Source: Cobetia amphilecti (GTDB lineage: Bacteria; Pseudomonadota; Gammaproteobacteria; Pseudomonadales; Halomonadaceae). From it: a DNA stretch of 64,000 nt. Shown here one piece after another: positions 53,026 to 62,945 of this stretch. Where the stretch lies: the NCBI RefSeq assembly GCF_030010415.1, contig NZ_JASCSA010000006.1; one strand, 5' to 3'. A program made the position numbers and the translations under genes. Numbering within the stretch: position 1 is the first letter of the stretch; every line of letters starts with the position of its first letter. A model generated the notes under the pieces. That model was not told where the DNA came from and searched no databases. It saw nothing but the letters and a program-made list of their open reading frames with translations.

Positions 53026-53801
53026 GCCTGACGCCTGATCAGCCCGAACAGCAAGCCCAGGCCGCGCAGGGTCTGAAGCACACCATCGCGCGGGCAGCGC
53101 TGGGCCTGGCGGTCTTCGCCGTCGTCACCGCAGGCGTCGTCGCCGTGACCCAGATGACCACCGCCGAGACCATCGCCGACAACGAGCGTGCCGCCCAGAG
53201 CGCGGCGTTGGCCGAGATCATCCCGCCGTCGCTGCACGACAATGACCTGCTCGACGCGGCCTTCGCCCTGCCGCCTTCTCAGGTGCTGGGTCTGGAGAGC
53301 GCCGATACCGGCTGGCGCGCCACCCGAAATGGCGAGACCGTCGCGGTGCTGCTGCCGGTAGTGACCGGCAAGGGTTACAGTGGCGATATCCGCCTGCTGG
53401 TCGGTATCCGTGCCGATGGCAGCGTGGCCGGTGTACGCGCCGTCAAGCACGCCGAGACCCCGGGGCTGGGCGACAAGATCGAAGCGCGCAAGTCCGACTG
53501 GATTCACGAATTCGATGACCAGACGCTCAGCTCGGTGGAATGGAAGGTGAACAAGGATGGCGGTGATTTCGACCAGTTCACCGGTGCGACCATCACCCCG
53601 CGCGCCGTGGTGGGTGCCGTTCGTCAGGCATTGATCTACTTCATGGCGCACCGCACGGCGCTGCTGGCCGGCGACAGCGAGACGCTGACCGCGACCCGCC
53701 GCGCCGCCAAGGCCCAACAGAGTACGCAAGCTCCCACCGCTGATGGCACGCTCACGCCATCAGCGCCTTCTGAACACGGCGGAGACGAACCTCATGAGTG
53801 A
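53022..53801 (+). CDS. rnfG: Electron transport complex subunit RnfG
   Basis: A 259-residue protein with one N-terminal helix (RAALGLAVFAVVTAGVVAV) and a periplasmic FMN-binding domain. The covalent FMN site is FDQFTGATITPRAVVGAV near residue 187. The stretch VRAVKHAETPGLGDKIE is conserved. The C-terminal ~45 residues are Ala/Thr-rich and longer than usual (E. coli 206). Overlaps rnfD and rnfE. Confidence 0.96.
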   Translation: MSLTPDQPEQQAQAAQGLKHTIARAALGLAVFAVVTAGVVAVTQMTTAETIADNERAAQSAALAEIIPPSLHDNDLLDAAFALPPSQVLGLESADTGWRATRNGETVAVLLPVVTGKGYSGDIRLLVGIRADGSVAGVRAVKHAETPGLGDKIEARKSDWIHEFDDQTLSSVEWKVNKDGGDFDQFTGATITPRAVVGAVRQALIYFMAHRTALLAGDSETLTATRRAAKAQQSTQAPTADGTLTPSAPSEHGGDEPHE

Positions 53802-54504
53802 TATCTCGCTTGGCAAGATCAGCCGCGACGGCCTGTGGGACAACAACCCGGCGCTGGTGCAGCTGCTGGGCCTGTGTCCGCTGCTGGCCGTCACCGCCAG
53901 CGTCGTCAACGCCATCGGGCTGGGGCTTGCCACGCTGCTGGTGTTGATCGGCTCCAACGTGGCGGTGTCGCTGATCCGCAATCTGGTGCCTTCTGCAGTG
54001 CGCTTGCCGGCCTTCGTGATGATCATCGCCTCGTTCGTGACCTGTGCCGAGCTGCTGATGAAGGCCTACACCTATGAGCTCTATCAGATTCTCGGCATCT
54101 TCATTCCGCTGATCGTCACCAACTGCGCGATTCTCGGGCGTGCCGATGCCTTCGCCGCCAAGCATCCCGTGCTGCCGGCGGCCACCGATGGCCTGATGAT
54201 GGGGCTGGGGTTCATGGCCGTGCTGGTGCTGCTGGGTGGCATGCGTGAGCTGTTCGGCCAGGGCACGCTGTTTGCCGGCATGGAACTGCTCGTCGGGCCG
54301 ATGGCCGCCGACTGGCAGCTGACGATCTTCCCGGACTACTCCTTCCTGTTCCTGGTGCTGCCGCCGGGTGCCTTCTTCTGCATGGGGCTGATCATCGCGG
54401 GCAAGAAGACCATCGATGAGCGCCTCGAGCAGCGCCGCAAGGCAGCCAACGCTGATGCGCCCAAGGTGTCGCGTCGTGTGCGCGTGACCGGCACCATCTC
54501 CTGA
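53794..54504 (+). CDS. rnfE: Electron transport complex subunit RnfE
   Basis: A 236-residue membrane protein paralogous to RnfA, with six helices and the conserved NNPALVQLLGLCPLLAVTASVVNAIGLGLA and IVTNCAILGRADAFA segments containing the cysteines facing RnfA. Start MSDISLGKISRDGLW overlaps rnfG by 8 bases; the longer frame lies inside rnfG. A hairpin follows before nth. Confidence 0.96.
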   Translation: MSDISLGKISRDGLWDNNPALVQLLGLCPLLAVTASVVNAIGLGLATLLVLIGSNVAVSLIRNLVPSAVRLPAFVMIIASFVTCAELLMKAYTYELYQILGIFIPLIVTNCAILGRADAFAAKHPVLPAATDGLMMGLGFMAVLVLLGGMRELFGQGTLFAGMELLVGPMAADWQLTIFPDYSFLFLVLPPGAFFCMGLIIAGKKTIDERLEQRRKAANADAPKVSRRVRVTGTIS

Positions 54505-54513
54505 GCCCCTCTC

Positions 54514-54549
54514 ACACAGGCTGTCAGCCCGCTGTCTGACAGCCTGTGT
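54514..54549 (+). terminator. Hairpin between rnfE and nth
   Basis: ACACAGGCTGTCAG (54514-54527) pairs with CTGACAGCCTGTGT (54536-54549). There is no T-run, so it may attenuate or stabilise the transcript end rather than terminate fully. Confidence 0.5.
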
Positions 54550-54594
54550 CGACGACGCCTGCTCCCAAGCCCTTACCGCCGTATCCGAGATATC

Positions 54595-55230
54595 ATGAAC
54601 GCCCAGAAACGCCTCGAGATCTTCACCCGCCTGCGCAACGAGAATCCTGAGCCACGCACCGAGCTTGCCTGGTCAACGCCCTTCGAGCTTTTGATCGCGG
54701 TACTGCTGTCGGCACAGGCGACGGATGTGGGCGTCAACAAGGCCACGGCGAAGCTGTATCCGGTCGCCAATACGCCGGAGAGCATCCTCGCGCTGGGTGT
54801 CGAGGGCCTGAAGGAGTACATCAAGACGATCGGCCTGTTCAACACCAAGGCCGAGAACGTCATCAAGACCTGCCGCATGCTGATCGAACGGCATGGTGGT
54901 GAGGTGCCGCAGACCCGTGAGGCGCTGGAAGCGCTGCCCGGCGTGGGCCGCAAGACCGCCAACGTGGTGCTCAACACCGCCTTCGGCCAGCCGACCATGG
55001 CGGTGGATACGCACATCTTCCGTGTCTCCAACCGCACGCGCATCGCCCCGGGCAAGAACGTGCTGGAAGTCGAGCACAAGCTGATGCGCCATGTGCCCAA
55101 GGAGTTTCTGGTCGACGCCCACCACTGGCTGATCCTGCATGGCCGCTACACCTGTGTGGCACGCAAGCCGCGCTGTGGCAGCTGCATCATCGAAGATCTC
55201 TGCGAGTACAAGGACAAGGTCGACCTGTAA
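54595..55230 (+). CDS. nth: Endonuclease III
   Basis: A 211-residue base-excision repair glycosylase/AP lyase for oxidised pyrimidines (E. coli 211). Helix-hairpin-helix and catalytic Lys in LEALPGVGRKTANVVLNTAFG near residue 115, catalytic Asp in MAVDTHIFRVSNR near 138, and the C-terminal 4Fe-4S loop with cysteines spaced 6-2-5 (CVARKPRCGSCIIEDLC). Its position after rnfE is the common gammaproteobacterial order. Confidence 0.98.
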   Translation: MNAQKRLEIFTRLRNENPEPRTELAWSTPFELLIAVLLSAQATDVGVNKATAKLYPVANTPESILALGVEGLKEYIKTIGLFNTKAENVIKTCRMLIERHGGEVPQTREALEALPGVGRKTANVVLNTAFGQPTMAVDTHIFRVSNRTRIAPGKNVLEVEHKLMRHVPKEFLVDAHHWLILHGRYTCVARKPRCGSCIIEDLCEYKDKVDL

Positions 55231-55473
55231 CGCCTCCCGGCACGAGGATTTGATGACGTCTTCATGATCAGGGGCTGGATGACTGGAGCTTGATGACTGG
55301 GACTTGATCACCAGGCGCCTGGCGAAAGCCCCGATCCTGCGTAGACTTCCTGCGTGGCATGCAGCGTGGGCTGCATGCGTGATCGTTGATTGAGCATGGA
55401 CCCCGCTTCCCCGCCTATTCAACCGAGCGGCCACGTAGACTGAGAGCACAGACCGTCGCCTCAGGAACCTGCC

Positions 55474-57681
55474 ATGACCGCACCTTCCGATGCCGGGGAT
55501 CACCGCTCTCCGCGCCTAGAAGGCTCCGACGATTCCCGCCAGCCTGATGACAGCTGCCTGCACTCGCGCCTGCAGGAGATGTCGTCACGTCTCGAAGCAC
55601 TGGAAGCCGAGAACCACCTTTTACGCACCTTGGTCGACACCCACCCCGACATCCTGTTCATCAAGGATGCCAAGGGGCTGTTTCGCTACGCCAACCGCAC
55701 CCTGACCGACTTCTATGGCACTTCACGCGAGGACATCGTCGGACGTGATGACAGTCATTACACCGGCAATACCGAGCAGAGCCACTTCTTCAGGCGCAGC
55801 GTGGAGCAGGTGCTCAGCAGGTTCGAGCGCGAGACGGTCTTCGAGGATGCCACCGACGGCACCACCGGCGAGGTCAACCACTTCCGCTCCATCAAGCAGC
55901 CCTTCCATGACATTCACGGTCAGCCGCTGGTCGCCGTTCTGGCGCACAACATCACCACCGAAGTCCGTGAGCATGAGCGCAAGACCCGCCAGATCGACCA
56001 CATCTATGACACCTCGCTGGAAGGCTTCTGGGACTGGAACATCCTGACCAGCTCCGTGACTCACAATCGCCGCTGGTCACAGATTCTGGGCATCCCGGAG
56101 AGCGAGCTCAGCAACAGTTTGGAAGAATTCGCAAGCCTGCTGCACCCCGAGGACAAGCCCGAGGCGATGATCGCCATCCAGGACTGCATGGCGGGCAAGA
56201 CAGCCTACTATCACCGCCACCGCATGCTGACCCGCGGTGGCGACGTCGTCTGGGTGATCGACAAGGGCGATGTCATCGAGCGTGACAGCGAAGGCAATCC
56301 GCTACGCATGATCGGCTCGATCACCGATATCACGCGTATCGTCGAATCAGAGGCCCTGCTGCACCAGCACAGTCGCTTCGACTCGCTGACCAAGCTGGCC
56401 AACCGTGCCACCCTGATCGACAGCCTGCAGCAGGCGATCATCATCACCGACGCCCGTGACACCCACGGCGCGCTCATCTTCATCGATCTGGACCACTTCA
56501 AGAAGATCAACGACCTGCTGGGGCATACCACCGGCGACCATCTGTTGATCGAGGTGGCCCACCGCCTGAGCTCCACGGTGCGTGACAGCGACCTGGTGGC
56601 GCGCTTCGGCGGGGACGAGTTCGTCATCCTGATACAGCCCTTGAGCCATGATCCACAGATTGCCTGTCGCGAACTGGATGAGCTGATGGAGCGCCTGCAG
56701 CAGGCGCTCAACCAGCCGTATTCGCTCTTGGGCCCACAGTCGCAGCCGCTGCAACATCACAGCTCGGCGAGCCTGGGCAGCATCATGTTCCATGATCGCC
56801 ATCTGAGTGCGGAGGAGCTCATCCGGCGCGCGGATATCGCGATGTATCGCGCCAAGGAAGCCGGACGCAATCAGACCGTCCGCTTTGATCCCAGCATGCG
56901 CGTGGAGCTTGAGCGCGCCGTGCAGCTGGAAAATGATCTGCGCCGCGCCATCGAGAATGAAGAGCTCTACGTGGAACTGCAGCCGCAATTCGATCGAGGG
57001 CTCAAGCTGGTCGGCGCCGAGTGCCTGTTGCGCTGGCGACACGCCAAGCTCGGCAATATCTCGCCCTATGAATTCATTCCGCTGGCCGAGAAGAGCCAGC
57101 TGATCGACAGCCTCGGCGACTGGGTGCTGGAGCAGGCCTGCAAGCTGCTGGAGGACTGGCAGAAAGGCACCGCCTTCGCCAGGCTCTATCTGTCGGTCAA
57201 TGTCAGCGTCAAGCAGCTGGACTCCCCTCACTACGTCGGCAATGTCGCCAAGGCACTCAGCCAGCACACGCTTGACCCGCAATATCTGCAGCTGGAACTG
57301 ACCGAAAACGTCTTCGCCACCGACATGCCCGCCACGGTCGCACGCATGCACGAACTGCGCTCGCTGGGCCTGCGCCTGTCACTGGATGATTTCGGCACCG
57401 GCTTCTCCTCCCTGACCTACATCAAGCACCTGCCCTTCGATGAGCTCAAGGTCGACCGCAGCTTCGTCCATGATCTCGAGAACGACGAGATGAATCGCCG
57501 CATGGTGAACTTCATGGTGCAGCTGGGGCGTGAGCTGGGCATGTGCGTGGTGGCGGAAGGCGTCGAGACCCCCAGGCAGCGCGAACTGCTGCTGGAGATG
57601 GGCTGTGATGCCCTGCAGGGTTATCTGATGGACAAGCCGATGGCGATCGAGGCATTCACCGCCAAGTATCAGCTCGGATGA
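55474..57681 (+). CDS. PAS-GGDEF-EAL cyclic-di-GMP signalling protein
   Basis: A 735-residue cytosolic protein without membrane helices. A short coiled-coil (residues 30-50) precedes two PAS domains (about 52-165 and 180-295, the latter with a PAC-like GSITDITRI end). The GGDEF domain starts near 305 with an intact RFGGDEF signature near 377, suggesting cyclase activity. The EAL domain starts near 500 with ECLLRWRH (EAL variant ECL), DDFGTGFSSLTYIKHLPFDELKVDRSF and AEGVET, so phosphodiesterase residues are largely kept. The sensory input is unknown. A stand-alone gene. Confidence 0.93.
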   Translation: MTAPSDAGDHRSPRLEGSDDSRQPDDSCLHSRLQEMSSRLEALEAENHLLRTLVDTHPDILFIKDAKGLFRYANRTLTDFYGTSREDIVGRDDSHYTGNTEQSHFFRRSVEQVLSRFERETVFEDATDGTTGEVNHFRSIKQPFHDIHGQPLVAVLAHNITTEVREHERKTRQIDHIYDTSLEGFWDWNILTSSVTHNRRWSQILGIPESELSNSLEEFASLLHPEDKPEAMIAIQDCMAGKTAYYHRHRMLTRGGDVVWVIDKGDVIERDSEGNPLRMIGSITDITRIVESEALLHQHSRFDSLTKLANRATLIDSLQQAIIITDARDTHGALIFIDLDHFKKINDLLGHTTGDHLLIEVAHRLSSTVRDSDLVARFGGDEFVILIQPLSHDPQIACRELDELMERLQQALNQPYSLLGPQSQPLQHHSSASLGSIMFHDRHLSAEELIRRADIAMYRAKEAGRNQTVRFDPSMRVELERAVQLENDLRRAIENEELYVELQPQFDRGLKLVGAECLLRWRHAKLGNISPYEFIPLAEKSQLIDSLGDWVLEQACKLLEDWQKGTAFARLYLSVNVSVKQLDSPHYVGNVAKALSQHTLDPQYLQLELTENVFATDMPATVARMHELRSLGLRLSLDDFGTGFSSLTYIKHLPFDELKVDRSFVHDLENDEMNRRMVNFMVQLGRELGMCVVAEGVETPRQRELLLEMGCDALQGYLMDKPMAIEAFTAKYQLG

Positions 57682-57742
57682 CAGCGCATCCGCGTCTTTC
57701 ATGGCACACTGGGGCCTCTTTTCTGTCTGGACATCATGCGTT

Positions 57743-58030
57743 ATGGAAGACTTCTTCAACTGGATCGGCACGCAACTGGGTGCCGCCATTCGCTTCATCG
57801 TCGAAGGTCTGGGCGGTTTCTTCGCCAACTTCGATGATGCCCTATCGGGATTCTTCAATGGCCTCACTGGTGAGCTGGGGCTCAGCACTTCGCTGTTCAG
57901 CCTGCTGGGATTGATTCTGGGACTTTACCTGCTCTTCAAGGGCATCACGTCACTGTTGAGAGGCTCCATCATCGGCGGGCTATTGATGACCTTCATCGGC
58001 CTGACCTTCCTGGGCTGGATGATTGCCTGA
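57743..58030 (+). CDS. Small membrane protein, function unknown
   Basis: A 95-residue protein starting MEDFFNWIGTQLGAAIRF. An amphipathic N-terminal half is followed by two hydrophobic helices (TSLFSLLGLILGLYLLF and IIGGLLMTFIGLTFLGWMIA). Phe/Gly-rich and strongly hydrophobic; I do not recognise the family. It lies 61 bases after the GGDEF/EAL gene on the same strand and may be cotranscribed. Four imperfect copies of a ~15-base GCGATGACC unit follow its stop (58036-58085). Confidence 0.7.
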   Translation: MEDFFNWIGTQLGAAIRFIVEGLGGFFANFDDALSGFFNGLTGELGLSTSLFSLLGLILGLYLLFKGITSLLRGSIIGGLLMTFIGLTFLGWMIA

Positions 58031-58110
58031 CGCGCGATGACCCTGAAAGCGATGACCGTGTACGCGATGACCGTGCAGGCGATGCCCTGACGGGACTTGC
58101 GCCAGGCTCG

Positions 58111-58156
58111 TGACATGAAAAAGCCCCTGCCGATTGGCAGGGGCTTTTTCATGTCA
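58111..58156. terminator. Bidirectional terminator before pepN
   Basis: A 21-base perfect stem (58111-58131 with 58136-58156), loop GATT, with internal A5/T5 tracts on both sides. It serves the small membrane gene and the convergent pepN. Confidence 0.92.
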
Positions 58157-58215
58157 GCAGCAGTCATCGCATCGCGCGATGACTGCCGTCCGTCTTCAAG
58201 GATCAGCTCAGAGGA

Positions 58216-60867
58216 TCAGGCCAATGCCTTCTCCACGACTTCATACAGGTTGTTCGAGAGCTTCTCGCCACGGATACGCTCAAGCTCTGCCTTCATCAAG
58301 TCCTGACGCTTGGCATCGAAACGCTTGTAACGCGTCAGCGGCGTGATGATGCGCGCCGCGATCTCCGGGTTCAGACGATTGAGCTCGATGACCACATCCG
58401 CCAGCAGACGATAGCCTTCGCCGTCGAGACGGTGGAAGTTGACGCGGTTCTGGCCGGCGAAGGCGCCGATCAAGGCACGCACCTTGTTGGGATTGGTCAA
58501 CGAGAAGGCCGGGTGCTCCATCAGGAAGCGCACGCGGTCCAGCACATCGGCCTGCGGACGCGTGACCTGGATCGAGAACCACTGGTCCATCACCAGCGGG
58601 TCATGCGACCAGCGCTCGGCGAAGGACTTGAGCGCCGGGTCACCCAGATCGGTGCGTGAGGAGTGCACCAGCATCGTCAGCGCGGCACGCACGTCGGTCA
58701 TGTTGTGGGCCGCCGCCAGCTGGGCCTGGGACAGACGCATGCCCTCCTCGTCCTCGATGCTCATCAGATAGCTGAGCGCGGCATTCTTGAGGCTGCGACG
58801 CGCCATCTGCTCGAAGGTCGGCGCGTAGTCGCCCTGCTGCGCATTGGCGTGATAGAGCGCCACGAAATCGTCGCGCAGCGCACTGGCCAGCTGCGCCTTG
58901 GCGGTCTTGCGCGCCCAGTGGATGGCATCGACATCGACGACACTCTGCTGCTCGGCGATATAGGCCTCCGAGGGCAGCGTCAGCATCTCGGCCAACACCG
59001 CACGATCGGAAGCTTCACTCTGAAGCAGGAAGCGATAGGCGGCCAGCAGGCGCTCATCCAGCTGGGCCTCCTGCTCGCCACGCTGCCAGGCCGCCATCAG
59101 GTCTTCAAGCGCTGCCATGGCCAGACGCTGGCCGGCATCCCAGCGGTTGAAGCCATCGCTGTCGTGCTGCATCAGGAAGGCCAGCTGCTCGCGACTGTAG
59201 TCAAAGGCCAGCTTGACCGGCGCCGAGAAGCCACGCAGCAGCGACGGCACCGGCTCGGCATCACCGGCAAGGCCGGTGAAGACGAAGGTCTGCTCGGCTT
59301 CGGTCAGCTCCAGCACGATTTCCGTGCCCAGCGCTTCGCCGTCGAGGGTCAGCGTCAGATCGCTGCCATCGGCGCCGACCAGCCCCATGCGCACCGGAAT
59401 CACCAGCGGCAGCTTCTCCGCCTGCCCCGGTGAAGGCGGCGTGGACTGACGCAGCGTGAGGGAATAGGTGCCAGCCTGGGCATCGAAGGTGCCGCTGGCG
59501 GCGATGTTCGGCGTTCCGGCCTGGGAGTACCAGCGCATGAACTGGCTGAAGTCGCGGCCGGAGGCTTCGCTCATCGCGCTGATGAAGTCCTCGATGGTGG
59601 CGGCGCTGCCATCATTGCGTGCGAAGTAGAGATCACTGCCACGGCGGAAGGCTTCTTCCCCGAGCAGATTGGCGACCATGCGCACCACTTCGGAACCCTT
59701 CTCGTAGATGGTCAGGGTGTAGAAGTTGGAAATCTCGATATAGGACGCCGGGCGCACCGGGTGTGCGGTGGGGCCTGCATCTTCGGCGAACTGCGCGGTA
59801 CGCAGCATGGCGACGTCTTCGATACGCTTGACCGGCGCCGAGTTCATGTCGGCGGAGAAGGTCTGATCGCGATAGACGGTGAAGCCTTCCTTCAGGGACA
59901 GCTGGAACCAGTCACGGCAGGTGACGCGGTTGCCCGACCAGTTGTGGAAGTACTCATGCGCGACCACCCCTTCGACGCGCTGGAAGGCGGCGTCGGTGGT
60001 GGTATCGGGGTTGGCCAGCACGCAGGCGCTGTTGAAGATGTTGAGGCCCTTGTTCTCCATCGCGCCCATGTTGAAGTCGTTGACCGCGACGATCATGAAG
60101 ATGTCGAGATCATATTCGCGACCGTAGACTTCCTCGTCCCACTTCATGGAGGCCTTGAGGGAGTTCATGGCGTGCTGGGTCTTGTCGAGATTTTCCGGCT
60201 CGACCCAGATTTCCAGAGCGACGTCACGGCCACTCATGGTGGTGAAGCTGTCGTCATGCTTGACCAGGTCTCCCGCCACCAGCGCGAACAGATAGCACGG
60301 CTTGGGGTGCGGGTCCTGCCAGGTGACGAAGTGACGACCGCCCTCGCGCTCGCCACGCTCGATGGGGTTGCCGTTGGAGAGCAGGATCGGGTAGCTGTCC
60401 TTGTCGGCGATGATGGTGGTGGTGAACACCGACATCACGTCAGGGCGGTCCGGGTAGTAGGTGATGCGACGGAAGCCTTCGGCCTCGCACTGGGTGCAGA
60501 ACATGCCCGAGGACACATAAAGCCCTTCCAGCGCGGTATTCGCGGCCGGGTCGATCACCACCACCGTCTCGAGCTCACAGTTGGCCGGCAGGCCGGCCAG
60601 CGTCAGGTGAGTCTCGTCGAGCTTGTATTCATCACTGGCCAGCGCTCGCCCATCGACACGCACGGACTCAAGCGTCAGATGCTCGCCATTGAGCACCAGC
60701 GGCGGCGTGGCATCACTGCCCACGGCGGCATCGGGATTGGCCTCGAGGGTCAGCACGGTCGTGACACGGGTCGCGGACGGTGCCAGATCAAACGTCAGAC
60801 GGGTGTCCAGCACACGCCAGGCGGGTGCCTGATAATCGGCAAGATGAATCGCTGCAGGTTGTGACAT
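58216..60867 (-). CDS. pepN: Aminopeptidase N
   Basis: An 883-residue zinc M1 peptidase (E. coli 870). The substrate motif NMGAMENKGLNIF is near residue 266 and the zinc site VVAHEYFHNWSGNRVTCRDWFQLSLKEG near 304, with the third ligand Glu in LKEG. The start MSQPAAIHLADYQAPAW is typical; the frame upstream is not. The C-terminal ~330 residues match the PepN-specific helical domain ending KLSNNLYEVVEKALA. Confidence 0.97.
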   Translation of the reverse strand: MSQPAAIHLADYQAPAWRVLDTRLTFDLAPSATRVTTVLTLEANPDAAVGSDATPPLVLNGEHLTLESVRVDGRALASDEYKLDETHLTLAGLPANCELETVVVIDPAANTALEGLYVSSGMFCTQCEAEGFRRITYYPDRPDVMSVFTTTIIADKDSYPILLSNGNPIERGEREGGRHFVTWQDPHPKPCYLFALVAGDLVKHDDSFTTMSGRDVALEIWVEPENLDKTQHAMNSLKASMKWDEEVYGREYDLDIFMIVAVNDFNMGAMENKGLNIFNSACVLANPDTTTDAAFQRVEGVVAHEYFHNWSGNRVTCRDWFQLSLKEGFTVYRDQTFSADMNSAPVKRIEDVAMLRTAQFAEDAGPTAHPVRPASYIEISNFYTLTIYEKGSEVVRMVANLLGEEAFRRGSDLYFARNDGSAATIEDFISAMSEASGRDFSQFMRWYSQAGTPNIAASGTFDAQAGTYSLTLRQSTPPSPGQAEKLPLVIPVRMGLVGADGSDLTLTLDGEALGTEIVLELTEAEQTFVFTGLAGDAEPVPSLLRGFSAPVKLAFDYSREQLAFLMQHDSDGFNRWDAGQRLAMAALEDLMAAWQRGEQEAQLDERLLAAYRFLLQSEASDRAVLAEMLTLPSEAYIAEQQSVVDVDAIHWARKTAKAQLASALRDDFVALYHANAQQGDYAPTFEQMARRSLKNAALSYLMSIEDEEGMRLSQAQLAAAHNMTDVRAALTMLVHSSRTDLGDPALKSFAERWSHDPLVMDQWFSIQVTRPQADVLDRVRFLMEHPAFSLTNPNKVRALIGAFAGQNRVNFHRLDGEGYRLLADVVIELNRLNPEIAARIITPLTRYKRFDAKRQDLMKAELERIRGEKLSNNLYEVVEKALA

Positions 60868-60966
60868 CAAAGACTCCGCAATCAGCGCCGCGGGAGAGGA
60901 CTCCTCACGGCAGGAAGACAGCGGACAGCGAGGGAGCAGACACCTCACCTGCCCGCGATGAAGCGC

Positions 60967-61392
60967 TCATTCGCGCGGAAGGGATTCGCCACTGACGGCA
61001 AGGTTCGCCCCCTCGCCCTTGGGCTCCGGGCGCGTGGCCAGCCAGAGTGCCAGCAGCGACAGGAAGACCAGCAGCGAGACCTTGACGGCCAGCACTGAGA
61101 CGGTGAACAGGATGATCAGCATCGAGACGGCCAGCATGCTGACCGCCATGATGCGCGCGCGCAGCGGAATGGCGCGTTCGCGCTCCCAGGCCACCAGCGT
61201 CGGCCCGATCTGGGGATGTTCCCGGATATAGCGCGCAAAGCGCGGGGAGCCTCGGCTGGCACAGGCCAGCGCCAGCAGCATGAAGACGGTGGTGGGCAGC
61301 AGCGGCAGAAACATGCCAGCGAAGCCGATGCCGAAGAACAACCAGGCCAGGCCAAGCCAGCAGATACGCTTCATGCGCCGAAAGATCATCAT
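60967..61392 (-). CDS. YbaN family (DUF454) membrane protein
   Basis: A 141-residue inner-membrane protein. The family pattern LGLAWLFFGIGFAGMFLPLLPTTVFMLLALACASRGSPRFARYIREHPQIGP occupies residues 14-65, then two helices (about 80-120). Function unknown. GAGGAACC precedes the ATG; two further ATGs lie within the first seven codons. It sits 100 bases upstream of pepN on the same strand. Confidence 0.88.
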   Translation of the reverse strand: MMIFRRMKRICWLGLAWLFFGIGFAGMFLPLLPTTVFMLLALACASRGSPRFARYIREHPQIGPTLVAWERERAIPLRARIMAVSMLAVSMLIILFTVSVLAVKVSLLVFLSLLALWLATRPEPKGEGANLAVSGESLPRE

Positions 61393-61628
61393 GTCGGTTC
61401 CTCACCACCTGCGGTCACACACCGTGTGCTTCCTGCTATCAGTCAAACGCCAAGTCGTTCATGGGAAAAGTACTTTCTGACTATCCGCCTGATAGCAACT
61501 GCGTGCATGGTAACGGGCTTGCCGATATCGCGAAAGGCCACGCCCCCCCCGCCATGGGGGCCGTGGGCCGCTGTCTGCGGCCGGATCCGATGCCGCAATC
61601 CGTCGAGCCGGGCGTGGCTTAGCTGCAG

Positions 61629-61703
61629 TCAGCCGGGCTGCGATCAGCCGCGCTGCGATCAGCCGGGCTGCGGTCAGTCGGGCTGCGTTCAGCTACGTTG
61701 CGC
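61629..61703. repeat. 15-bp tandem repeat at the 3' end of the glycerate kinase gene
   Basis: Five units of TCAGCCGGGCTGCGA type at 61629, 61644, 61659, 61674 and 61689; the fifth is degenerate and contains the gene's own stop. On the minus strand each unit adds another in-frame TGA. Each also holds a small CAGCC/GGCTG palindrome. Confidence 0.85.
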
Positions 61704-62945
61704 AAATTGCCAGAGACGCATGATGGCCTCGCAGCGGTCAGCCAGCAGCTCCGAGGTGCGTGCCAGCGCCTGCTCAAGCGGCATGGCACTGTCACACAGC
61801 GTGAAGACGGCACTGACCCCCTCATCATGGGCGGCTTGCCAGCCCTCGGCCAGTCGCCCCGCCAACACGATGGCGGGAACCCCGGCGGCTCGCGCGGCTC
61901 GCGCCGCACCGATAGGGGTCTTGCCGCCCAGGCTCTGGCCATCCAGACCGCCTTCCCCGGTGATCAGCAGATCACAGCCCGACAGACGTTCGCTCACGTT
62001 GAGGCGCTCCATCACCAGCTCGATGCCCGGGCGCAACTCGCCGTTCAACCAGGCCGCCACCGCGTAGCCCATGCCGCCTGCGGCCCCTGCACCGGCCAAC
62101 TGCTGCTGGTCTGCGCCCAGCACTTCCGCGCTCAGGCGCGCGAAGTGGCCCAGTGCCGCATCCAGTTCCTCGACCACCGCGGCATCGGCGCCCTTCTGCG
62201 GGCCGAACACGGCGCTCGCGCCGCGCGGACCACACAGGGGGTTGTCGACATCGACCGCGGCAGACACCTTGAGATCGGCCAGGCGTGGGTCCAGCGCAGT
62301 GACGTCCAGGCTCGCCAGACGCGCGAGGGCCGCGCCGCCTGCGGGCAGCTCATTGCCATCAGCGTCGAGCAGACGCAGCCCGAGCGCGCGCAGCATGCCG
62401 CTGCCGCCATCGTTGGTGGCGCTGCCGCCCAGCGTGACGATCAGCCGCTCGGCACCGGCGTCCAGCGCCGCCAGGATCAGCTCGCCCACGCCATGCGTGT
62501 CGGCGACCCGCGCGTCGCGCTCATCAGGGCTGACCAGATGCAGACCACTGGCTTCGGCCAGCTCGACGATGGCCGTGCGGCTACCCGGCTGCCAGCCCCA
62601 CTGGGCGGTGACGTCACGCCCGAGCGGATCACGCACCTGAGCGCTGCGCGCCTCGATGGGGTCTGCTTCACTGGCCGCCGCCAACAACGCCGCCAGCGTG
62701 CCCTCACCGCCATCCCCCAGCGGGCAGAGATCGATCTGTGCCTCGGGCAATACTCGGCGAACACCCCGCGCCATGGCTTCGGCGGCATCACTGGCTGCCA
62801 GCGCTTCCTTGAAGCTGTCAGGAGCAATCAACAGACGCGGCGAACCAGCAGAAGCGGAGGCAGCAGAAGCGGAGGCAGCAGAAGCGGAGGAGGCAGAAGC
62901 GGAGGCAGCAGAAGCGGAGGAGGCAGCAGAAGCAGAGACAGTCAT
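61689..62945 (-). CDS. Glycerate 2-kinase
   Basis: A 418-residue enzyme of the GarK/GlxK family phosphorylating glycerate to 2-phosphoglycerate. Motifs: LLIAPDSFKEALAASDAAEAMARG near residue 36, CPLGDGGEGTLAALLAA near 75, VTLGGSATNDGGSGMLRALG near 170, CGPRGASAVFGPQKGAD and ITGEGGLDGQSLGGKTPIG near 325. The first ~33 residues are a Ser/Ala run (ASAASSASAAS) coded by 12-15-bp repeats and are absent from usual family members (~380 residues). No neighbouring glyoxylate or galactarate genes are seen. Confidence 0.92.
   Translation of the reverse strand: MTVSASAASSASAASASASSASAASASAASASAGSPRLLIAPDSFKEALAASDAAEAMARGVRRVLPEAQIDLCPLGDGGEGTLAALLAAASEADPIEARSAQVRDPLGRDVTAQWGWQPGSRTAIVELAEASGLHLVSPDERDARVADTHGVGELILAALDAGAERLIVTLGGSATNDGGSGMLRALGLRLLDADGNELPAGGAALARLASLDVTALDPRLADLKVSAAVDVDNPLCGPRGASAVFGPQKGADAAVVEELDAALGHFARLSAEVLGADQQQLAGAGAAGGMGYAVAAWLNGELRPGIELVMERLNVSERLSGCDLLITGEGGLDGQSLGGKTPIGAARAARAAGVPAIVLAGRLAEGWQAAHDEGVSAVFTLCDSAMPLEQALARTSELLADRCEAIMRLWQFAQRS
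62845..62940. repeat. Repeat tract coding for the Ser/Ala N-terminus of glycerate kinase
   Basis: About seven imperfect units of GCAGAAGCGGAG(GAG) type, 12-15 bp long. Changes in number stay in frame. Confidence 0.85.
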
